Under the pieces are notes generated by a model, which ran no database searches, had not been told where the DNA came from, and saw only the letters and a list, made by a program, of their open reading frames with translations. Shown here one piece after another: positions 56,890 to 64,000 of a DNA stretch of 64,000 bases. Numbering within the stretch: position 1 is the first letter of the stretch; every line of letters begins with the position of its first letter. Both the position numbers and the translations under genes were made by a program. Source of the stretch: Zerene cesonia (Eukaryota > Arthropoda > Insecta > Lepidoptera > Pieridae); contig NC_052111.1 in NCBI RefSeq assembly GCF_012273895.1, positions 8,556,001 to 8,620,000 on the forward strand, in the 5' to 3' direction.

Positions 56890-57160
56890 TTTTATGTAAC
56901 AGTGGGCAACTGAGCTGGAGTGCTGCTGGTGGTTGATGATATACGGAGCTGGTGGTTCGCCTGGTAAGCGATCACGACCGCCCATGAATACTTGTAGAGG
57001 GCCGCTGCAAAGGAAGCTGCTTTTAAGAGTTAAAATATAAGGAAAGGGTTGACGATGGGAATAAAGTAATGGACAAAGAAGGGTGAGGAAAAGGAGGATA
57101 CTGGCCTCCGACTTCCCCACTATCCAAACGAAGTAGCATGCTACTATTTCACCATGATCT
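56890..57160 (-). mobile_element. retroelement family R1 copy
   Basis: TTTTTATGTAACAGTGGGCA, GGTGGTTCGCCTGGTAAGCG, CACGACCGCCCATGAATACT, GGGTGAGGAAAAGGAGGATA, ending GTAGCATGCTACTATTTCAC. A short internal duplication (GAGCTGG..GGTGGTT) is present near the start. Confidence 0.7.
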
Positions 57161-57169
57161 TTTGCGCGA

Positions 57170-59042
57170 ATGCTTTACGAATCTGTATAATATAATACTT
57201 TATAATATAACACTGAAGCGGTTGTTTGTTCGAATGCGCTTATCTCAGGAACTACTTGACTGATTTCGACAATTCTTTCACCATTATATGACGTATTATT
57301 ACTACGACGTATTATAATAGTTGATGTGGATATGATGTACATTGTATGTGATCCCTAAATGTTATTAGCTATATTACATGTATCGCGAGCGAAGCCGAGG
57401 CGGATCAATAGTTTGAACGTCGAATATCCACAACCATTCAATCCAAATAAGTATTAGACTTATTATTAATTAGTCAGTAGAATCCCCCTCACAGAGCAAA
57501 AAAATTGTTTAAGGCGTTTATTATTTGCAGGATATAGTGGTACAAAACTATTTTTTATACTAAAAGCTTTATCTACATTGTATTCGGAAGACGTTCCGCT
57601 TGCATAGGCCATAATAAATCCTGTTTCAAGCGACCTTCATGCATTTCCGCGTCTAAAAAGTGAACTATTTGATGACTCTTTATATTAAAAAGCTGTTACT
57701 TGTTATGTGGTCCCTTTTGATTTTTGCCTGCTTCTGGAAATTTGAAGACGATGTAATTATTTTGGTGAAAAAAAACATTTTTCCTCTACGTTATTATTTT
57801 CCGGCATTACAATTTTCCATCGTAGATAACAACACGTTTAAAAGTCACTCTATTATGGCAGTTCGAAGGTAAACGACGAGAAATTTAAATAAAATTTTGT
57901 TTATTTTTTTAACAAATTTCGTAACTTTGGGAGCTGAATGCTGTTTGACAAGGTTTAGTATTCAATGTTTTAATTAATATATTACTGGATCGTATTTATT
58001 TCATACAAATCTCTCGAAGAAACCTTCATTTCTTTTAATTTTTATTTTAGGGGACACTGAACAAATAGATAGCTTAGTCAAAATGAAAATTATTTCATTT
58101 AAAAACATTAGTTTTCTTTATCCATTATTAAATATAAGCGTGAAAACAAATATATTTTACACACACATTTTATTTCACATACACTCATAACATTACTTAA
58201 AGTGTTTGTTTGTTCCCATGCGCTAATCTCAAAAAATACTGGTCCGACTTGAAAATTCCTTTCATTGTTAGATTGTCCATTAATGGTGTATTTATAGGTT
58301 TCTATAGGTATAACATAATGTACAATGCGAGTGAAACAACGGGGCACAGCTTGTATGAAATGTGACTAGTATATTATGTTTTAAGAAATATTTTATTTAT
58401 CTATATGACGCACTCGAAAACTATTAGTATACATAAAATTATATGTCAAACTAATATTATTAAATCCATCCAAAAACATTTAAATATTGAATTAACTTCT
58501 CATTTTTATTACAATTTCAGTATTGCAGTCGATATTTTTCAAAATAAAATTTACAATTAAGCAGTGAATTTTTAACATTGAACTCATGTATTTTCCAGTC
58601 TTTTTTTTTCAATATTAACGCGCAAGGAAAATATTATTTGTGAAGTGATATTCAATGACATAAAATTTTATGAAATTTTAGCTGCCGAAGCTTTTTTATG
58701 AACGTTTATAAAATCTTTATGATTTAATCACAAGCTGAGCTGTTCATAATAGTTTTTGCTTTTTGTGTTCAGTAATTTTTTGGGTTTAATTGAAATAATT
58801 AAATTTACACTTATTTGGAGTAAATCAAATAATTCATACATTGTAAATTTTATTTTATATACTTTAATATACTTTAATTTAAACTCATTCAGTCCTTAAA
58901 GTTTTAAAATTTATTTTTAATGAACCCTTTCAGCCTTTCTGATGGCTTCTAGTTAACATCATGCCTAGGTTTTTAATTTAAAAGAGGGTTCACTAATTAC
59001 TTCCACACTTATTTATGGCGTAAATGTCACTTTTATCACAGA
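57170..59042. other. AT-rich noncoding DNA
   Basis: Family C-like pieces in plus orientation occur at about 57195-57410 (GTTTGTTCGAATGCGCTTAT .. GCGAAGCCGAGGCGGAT) and 58201-58360. No exon seen. AATAAA on the minus strand near 58910 could be the poly(A) signal of the small gene at 59043-59288. Confidence 0.4.
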
Positions 59043-59288
59043 TCACTCATCATCCATATCAAACCACATAGAAGTTACGCTTCTCGACTGTTCTCTATTC
59101 TGTTCCTCAGTCATAATCTTCAGCACCACAACTTCCATCATGCACAGCGCGAACAAAATAACGAAAATCGCAAAGTTTGAACCCTGATGATGAGATTGGA
59201 AACCGCTGGGAGAAGGCCCCGGAGGGGGCCATGCTGCCACACCAAACGACATAACACACGATGCACCAGATATTATTTCACGTTCCAT
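59043..59288 (-). CDS. small single-pass membrane protein (81 aa, unrecognised)
   Basis: An uninterrupted ORF from ATG (context AGAGAATGG, in-frame TAG two codons upstream) to TGA. The N-terminal part is Pro/Gly/Ser-rich (WPPPGPSPSGFQSHHQGSNF), followed by one hydrophobic helix, AIFVILFALCMMEVVVLKIM (residues ~39-58), then a charged tail TEEQNREQSRSVTSMWFDMD-DE. GC content is higher than in the surroundings, and a CpG-rich stretch lies ~250-390 bases upstream. This layout suits a short membrane regulator or micropeptide. It could also be the first exon of a spliced gene, but no strong donor is present. No family is recognised. Confidence 0.5.
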   Translation of the reverse strand: MEREIISGASCVMSFGVAAWPPPGPSPSGFQSHHQGSNFAIFVILFALCMMEVVVLKIMTEEQNREQSRSVTSMWFDMDDE

Positions 59289-59514
59289 TCTCTAACATTT
59301 CCAAATGTTGTCAGTTCTAAATTCAAATGCCATTCGATTTTCCAACGTTACAGTTATTTGCGCGCGAATTGCGATTCCTTTTTCGAATTTGCAGATAGTA
59401 TACAAATTGCGCAGCGTCGTTCGCAATTTGGTTTTTCTATTCTTAATTATCTGTGCTGTTTCTTTGTCGATTTAATCTGCTTCCAATGATTTGAAATTGA
59501 ACTCAGATTGTTTG

Positions 59515-59680
59515 TTTTCGTGCGACGTTGTTGTTTGACGGCGAAGGTAGCACTCGCGTGCGTCCGCCGCGCTGCTGTTGAAACTTCTTATGAAATATGA
59601 ACGCTTTACTTAGATGTTCATTGGGAAATGGTGAATGCAAGCCGGTCAAGGCTGCGCGCTGGCCGATGACCTTTGATGTG
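59515..59680. promoter_or_regulatory. CpG-rich segment, candidate promoter
   Basis: TTTGACGGCGAAGGTAGCAC, TCGCGTGCGTCCGCCGCGCT and GGCTGCGCGCTGGCCGATGA are locally GC- and CpG-rich. It lies upstream of the minus-strand small membrane protein and could be its promoter or 5' UTR. Confidence 0.4.
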
Positions 59681-59799
59681 ATATTGTTTCAGATGCAATT
59701 TGTCGCTAAGGAAGAACTTGTCTATGGGTTAACTTTTACCTTTCTTTACGTTCAGTTTTACTTTCAATTGTCTTCGTTGTGGCGATTAATTTAATTACT

Positions 59800-60104
59800 T
59801 TTCAAACTAGTAATTAACTTAAATAATCTATTAAGTTACATTTAAAATAAGTCAAGGTAACATATTAGCAAAAGATTATCATGTACATTTATTAATTAAA
59901 CGAATATAGATAAAACAAGTAGTTCATACCAATTTAATTTATTTCAATATAGAATTATTTTGAATATTTTTTATAATGTTTTAATTATGTTTGTAAACGG
60001 TATCATAATATTTTTAAGGATTGTCGTTTTATTACAATAGTAATAAATAATTATTTTAAGTAGATATAAAACAATCGACTATTTGTGCAATTTATAAAAA
60101 TTTA
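59800..60104. other. AT-rich noncoding DNA
   Basis: Nothing recognised. Confidence 0.4.
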
Positions 60105-60242
60105 ACGGTTCGTCTCGGCTTCGCTCGTGGTACATATAAAGCATTCAGGGATCACATGCATATAAAACGGTGAATTTTCAGAATCGGTCTAGTAGTTTTT
60201 CATATTGGCGCGTTCAAACAAACTTCAGTTTTATATTATTAA
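60105..60242 (-). mobile_element. Helitron-like repeat, family C
   Basis: CGGTTCGTCTCGGCTTCGCT, GTGGTACATATAAAGCATTC, AGAATCGGTCTAGTAGTTTT, CTTCAGTTTTATATTATT. Confidence 0.55.
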
Positions 60243-60398
60243 AAAATTTATGTTCTAACCTATCAGGATTATTTGTGTGTTTACCCACTCAGATAACCTA
60301 TTTGGCTGGACTGCGTATCGTTTTTGATAACCTGAATGTAAAATATACCTACTATGTTGCAAGTGTAACTAGTTTATTGTACAAGAATTTATGCAGAA

Positions 60399-60610
60399 CT
60401 AGCTGCGCCCCGTGGTTTCACCCGCGTAAGTCCGTATCCCGTAGGAATATCAGGATAAAAAGTTGCCTATATGTTATTCCAGTTGTCCAGCAGTCTACGT
60501 ACCGTAATTTCATTGCAATCGTATCAGGAGTCTTTGCGTAAAAGAGTAACAAACATACTTACAAACTACGTCCACCCTCATAATCTTTTACAATTATAAT
60601 ATTAGTAGGA
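60399..60610 (-). mobile_element. non-autonomous Helitron, family A
   Basis: CTAGCTGCGCCCCGTGGTTT ... ATTATAATATTAGTAGGA. The usual CTTTCGCATTTATAA part is altered to CATAATCTTTTACAATTATA. Confidence 0.8.
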
Positions 60611-60966
60611 AACTAGTAGGAAGTAGGTAGTACATAGCACATAGTATAGGTCCTGCTTAGGGAATGTGAATAGCGATAAAATATACATCATTCGATAAAT
60701 AATAACCCAAAAAGACCTCAATTTGCTTTTAAAATTAATCGCATATAACTTTCATCGATCAAAGAATTGACTGGAAACAAGGAATGGACTGGAAACGTTG
60801 AGGAAAGGGAAGCAGGTCTCTGCTTTTTAGCGGCTACTCAAAATACCTGTAACTCGTTAACTTATGACGGTAGTGAGGCATTGTGCGGAATATCTTTATG
60901 CGGAAGTCCATATTTATTGGTCCATGCGAACCTTCGTCAATTCCTCTATAATTTTTTCCACAAATG

Positions 60967-60993
60967 TCACGTCAATTTGACGTCTTGACGTCA
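60967..60993. promoter_or_regulatory. cluster of three CRE-like sites
   Basis: TCACGTCA (60967-60974), TGACGTCT (60978-60985) and the perfect CRE TGACGTCA (60986-60993) lie within 27 bp, about 184 bp upstream of the start codon at 61177. CREB/ATF-family factors bind this motif. The position suits a proximal promoter of the plus-strand gene. Confidence 0.5.
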
Positions 60994-61176
60994 AAATCAT
61001 TACAAAAGAAAGCAGTAATAATTTAATACAACTAAAGATTTTGAATAAGTTTCATAAATAAATCTCCTAAAAATAACAGAGAGTCACTGTTTTCTGAACT
61101 CAAGAAACAATCGATATAAAGATATCCAAACATTTTGATACAATTTGACGAGATTTCTCCAATCGATATTTTAATC

Positions 61177-61328
61177 ATGTTTATATTCGTAGCGTATAAA
61201 GACAGTCCGGAATTATCGAGTATCCACAGGCAGTCGTCGGAAACTGATCTGTCCGTTGAGAAAACCCTGCTCGTGAACCCACACTGCCCTGTTAGAATCA
61301 TGCTGGAGTACATTCGGAAAAAATGCAA
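61177..61328 (+). CDS. exon 1 of CXorf65/C22orf15-family ubiquitin-like protein
   Basis: ATG in a fair context (AATCATG), then 152 nt to donor GTGAGA (GT at 61329-61330), phase 2 out. It encodes MFIFVAYKD, a Ser/Glu-rich insert (SPELSSIHRQSSETDLSVEK) and LLVNPHCPVRIMLEYIRKKC. In the CXorf65/C22orf15 family the N-terminus is a beta strand (MFI.V), followed by a VNxxC strand, then a helix of the (L)LxYIRKK type, forming a ubiquitin-like fold. That family normally goes straight from the first strand to VN..C, so the ~20-residue insert is unusual. An in-frame ATG at 61135 is less likely because family members start at MFI. The function of the family is not established. Confidence 0.75.
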
Positions 61329-61350
61329 GTGAGAAAGCATAACTAATAAT

Positions 61351-61548
61351 TAGCTGCGCCCCGCGGTTTCACCCACGTAAGTCTGTATCCCGTAGGAATA
61401 TCGGGATAAAAAGTTGCTTATATGTCATTCCAGTTGTCCAGCTGTCTACGTTCCAAATTTCATTGCAATCGGTTCAGTAGTTTATGCGTGAAAGAGCAAC
61501 AAACACACACATCCTTACAAACTTTCGCATTTATAATATAAGTGGGAA
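61351..61548 (-). mobile_element. non-autonomous Helitron, family A, in intron 1
   Basis: TAGCTGCGCCCCGCGGTTTC ... ATTTATAATATAAGTGGGAA. It begins only about 20 bp after the donor of exon 1 of the ubiquitin-like gene. Confidence 0.85.
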
Positions 61549-61925
61549 GTGGGAAGTAGGAAGTAGGATAGTAGGATAGTAGGATTATTGCATTTGTTTC
61601 TTTTTGTTTTCCTTAAAATAAAATACACGCGATTTTCAAATAATGTCTCACAGCGTATTATCAACAGAGAAGTCGTAATTAACGAGATACAAGTATGTTC
61701 TAGAACCAAAAAGTTCGTTGACATCAGCCAAGTTTGGCATTTCAACAGTGTGGTGGATGAGGCCCATATAGGGGAACTATGCAGAGGGATAGCCTGATAT
61801 AGTTAGTCATCTTCCGATACTCCTAAACAATGCTATTTTAACATTATTAATCTAATTAAACCCAAGTCACACTTGTTCTGAAGCAATACATCGTTCTCAT
61901 ATAATCCTATCCTACTCCCTACTAA

Positions 61926-62125
61926 TCCTACTAATATTATAAATACGAAAGTTTGTAAGGATGTGTGTGTGTTTGTTGCTCTTTCACGCAAAAAGTACCG
62001 AACCGATTGCAATGAAATTTGGTACGTAGACAACTGGATAACTGCAATAACATAAAGGCTACTTTTTATCCCGATATTCCTACGGGATACGGACTTGCGT
62101 GGGTGAAACCGCGGGGCGCAGCTAG
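61926..62125 (+). mobile_element. non-autonomous Helitron, family A, complete, in intron 1
   Basis: TCCTACTAATATTATAAATA ... GGGGCGCAGCTAG between A and T. It lies in the same intron as, and opposite to, the copy at 61351-61548. Confidence 0.9.
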
Positions 62126-62533
62126 TATATGATACAATGTAAAATACATTCTTAGCAGTATATTCGTATTTTTATTGTATTATTTATGACTGACACACAC
62201 TATAGAATAAGACGTAGCGACGTACTGACGCCTTGACTTTATAAACAAGCAAAATATTGTCGTCGTGAAATAAATATTTTCTTTTAAATTCTGAAGAAAT
62301 TAGGTTCAATTAACTCTGTTTCGATTACTATTTGCTATTCTGTCGTGTAAATTATCTAATTAACATGACAAGTGTCAATTATGTTTTATTTGTCTTTTAA
62401 GAAAAGCCCGCCATTGCTGTTAGACATTTGGTTATATCATTTGAAAAACATGTAAACGCACGTTGTCACACTACACCCATTTGTGACCAGCCAGTGCACT
62501 GCAGCCACGAAATAAAACGTATAATTCCCGCAG

Positions 62534-62586
62534 GTTCGCGATATTTACTCAGTTTGATTTGTGCGACGACACTGGATCTCTAAAAG
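62534..62586 (+). CDS. exon 2 of the ubiquitin-like protein, cut by the assembly gap
   Basis: Acceptor AATTCCCGCAG (AG at 62532-62533), phase 2 in, matching exon 1 (split codon Lys). It encodes FAIFTQFDLCDDTGSLK and then runs into N. The FDLCDDTGSLK stretch corresponds to the (F/I)DLCDExG.xK strand that follows the helix in CXorf65/C22orf15 proteins, which is why I chose this exon over the open frame at 61588-61797. The remainder of the protein, including the C-terminal half of the fold, should lie in or beyond the gap. Confidence 0.7.
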
Positions 62587-63586
62587 NNNNNNNNNNNNNN
62601 NNNNNNNNNNNNNNNNNNNNNNNNNNNNNNNNNNNNNNNNNNNNNNNNNNNNNNNNNNNNNNNNNNNNNNNNNNNNNNNNNNNNNNNNNNNNNNNNNNNN
62701 NNNNNNNNNNNNNNNNNNNNNNNNNNNNNNNNNNNNNNNNNNNNNNNNNNNNNNNNNNNNNNNNNNNNNNNNNNNNNNNNNNNNNNNNNNNNNNNNNNNN
62801 NNNNNNNNNNNNNNNNNNNNNNNNNNNNNNNNNNNNNNNNNNNNNNNNNNNNNNNNNNNNNNNNNNNNNNNNNNNNNNNNNNNNNNNNNNNNNNNNNNNN
62901 NNNNNNNNNNNNNNNNNNNNNNNNNNNNNNNNNNNNNNNNNNNNNNNNNNNNNNNNNNNNNNNNNNNNNNNNNNNNNNNNNNNNNNNNNNNNNNNNNNNN
63001 NNNNNNNNNNNNNNNNNNNNNNNNNNNNNNNNNNNNNNNNNNNNNNNNNNNNNNNNNNNNNNNNNNNNNNNNNNNNNNNNNNNNNNNNNNNNNNNNNNNN
63101 NNNNNNNNNNNNNNNNNNNNNNNNNNNNNNNNNNNNNNNNNNNNNNNNNNNNNNNNNNNNNNNNNNNNNNNNNNNNNNNNNNNNNNNNNNNNNNNNNNNN
63201 NNNNNNNNNNNNNNNNNNNNNNNNNNNNNNNNNNNNNNNNNNNNNNNNNNNNNNNNNNNNNNNNNNNNNNNNNNNNNNNNNNNNNNNNNNNNNNNNNNNN
63301 NNNNNNNNNNNNNNNNNNNNNNNNNNNNNNNNNNNNNNNNNNNNNNNNNNNNNNNNNNNNNNNNNNNNNNNNNNNNNNNNNNNNNNNNNNNNNNNNNNNN
63401 NNNNNNNNNNNNNNNNNNNNNNNNNNNNNNNNNNNNNNNNNNNNNNNNNNNNNNNNNNNNNNNNNNNNNNNNNNNNNNNNNNNNNNNNNNNNNNNNNNNN
63501 NNNNNNNNNNNNNNNNNNNNNNNNNNNNNNNNNNNNNNNNNNNNNNNNNNNNNNNNNNNNNNNNNNNNNNNNNNNNNNNNNNNNNN
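62587..63586. other. assembly gap (1000 N)
   Basis: Exactly 1000 N. It truncates the second exon of the ubiquitin-like gene on the left, and a Helitron emerges on the right. Confidence 0.95.
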
Positions 63587-63660
63587 CACTGGTTTAGGCG
63601 TGAAAGCGTAACAGACAGACAGACAGACAGAGTTACTTTCGCATTTATAATATTAGTAGG
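63587..63660 (-). mobile_element. Helitron second-subfamily end
   Basis: CACTGGTTTAGGCGTGAAAG, an (ACAG)n stretch, then CTTTCGCATTTATAATATTA-GTAGGGA. Reverse of the start of 40486-40819. Confidence 0.75.
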
Positions 63661-64000
63661 GATCTTTTAGTCTATGTAGTAAAAACTTGCAAAACTATAT
63701 GTCACTTTGTTATTAACATCGTGATATATTGTTATGTAAATTGATATTATATTCACTTTGATTGCTTTTATTGAAATCGGTATTTATTTTGTCTAAAACC
63801 TATACCATTTATGCTTTGCATAATGCTACAAAATTATTATATCTGTCTGTATCAAGAATCGTCACATGATTTACAAAATACGCGAAACAACTACCATCGA
63901 ACTTCCATTTATTTAAGAGTAGCTCTAACCCGCGTTATTCATTATCGTTATCATTCGTGGTATCCGGTTTAAAAGTAGCCTTTGTGCTAATCCAGACTTC
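63661..64000. other. AT-rich noncoding DNA, repeat remnant at the edge
   Basis: No exon. From about 63925 a diverged Helitron-type segment (TCGTGGTATCCGGTTTAAAA .. GTGCTAATCCAGACTT) runs off the window. Confidence 0.4.

Noticed and set aside
59597..59794. 65-codon plus-strand ORF near the CpG-rich segment
   Set aside because: Probably promoter/5' UTR sequence; the second half is low-complexity Phe/Leu reading of AT-rich DNA.
61588..61797. Plus-strand open frame that could be exon 2 of the ubiquitin-like gene
   Set aside because: An in-phase acceptor exists, but the protein lacks the expected FDLCDxxG strand, which is found instead at 62534-62586 after a clean acceptor in the same phase.
1..64000. 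CRISPR arrays, bacterial operons or Shine-Dalgarno sites
   Set aside because: The repeats are dispersed mobile elements without regular spacers, and the genes have spliceosomal introns; the window is clearly eukaryotic.

Overview
This is AT-rich, intron- and repeat-dense eukaryotic DNA, almost certainly from a lepidopteran (butterfly or moth). The support is a very high density of short elements reading TCCTACTAATATTATAAATG at one end and ...GCGCAGCTAG at the other (non-autonomous Helitrons typical of Lepidoptera), a tRNA-derived SINE of the kind called Metulj in Heliconius, poly(A)-tailed retroelement copies, and genes split by canonical GT/AG introns. There are no bacterial features. Four runs of exactly 1000 N (4272-5271, 20282-21281, 44283-45282, 62587-63586) are fixed-size scaffold gaps whose true length is unknown.

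The main coding content is on the minus strand. Reading right to left, exons that match in splice phase can be chained: 17335-17428 (start codon, one membrane helix), 12829-13031, 6592-6703, 5638-6291, 5442-5568, an exon that the phases predict inside the first gap, 3905-4230, 1825-2457 and 887-1195 (stop). The product is a long, very acidic, low-complexity protein with an N-terminal signal anchor. An alternative last exon lies at 3169-3724. It fits only if a second donor 4 bp from the first is used, so a tandem donor appears to choose between two C-termini. Further right, another minus-strand exon set (51829-51942, 50416-50516, 49771-49905, 49187-49270, and perhaps a 58-nt exon at 56524-56581) encodes a Cys-rich segment followed by a SGAWF motif. 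This recalls the zinc-finger Rab-binding region of RIM/rabphilin/melanophilin/MyRIP proteins. Its last exon ends in phase 1, as the membrane exon does, so both could splice to the shared exon at 12829-13031 and give two N-terminal forms of one gene. That join is inference.

Two more genes lie near the right edge. At 59043-59288 (minus) is an intact 81-residue ORF with one membrane helix and an acidic tail. At 61177-61328 plus 62534-62586 (plus strand) are the first two exons of a small ubiquitin-fold protein of the CXorf65/C22orf15 family; the second exon runs into the last gap. Three CRE-like sites sit about 0.2 kb upstream of its start.

The rest, especially 17.4-49.2 kb and 52-59 kb, is intron or intergenic DNA filled with Helitron copies (some in head-to-tail pairs, one chimeric), retroelement fragments, SINEs, a hAT MITE with an exact 8-bp target duplication, and Penelope-like inverted repeats. 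Other local features are a perfect 22-bp hairpin, a five-unit heat-shock-element array, and a CpG-rich patch at 35.1 kb that may be a promoter.
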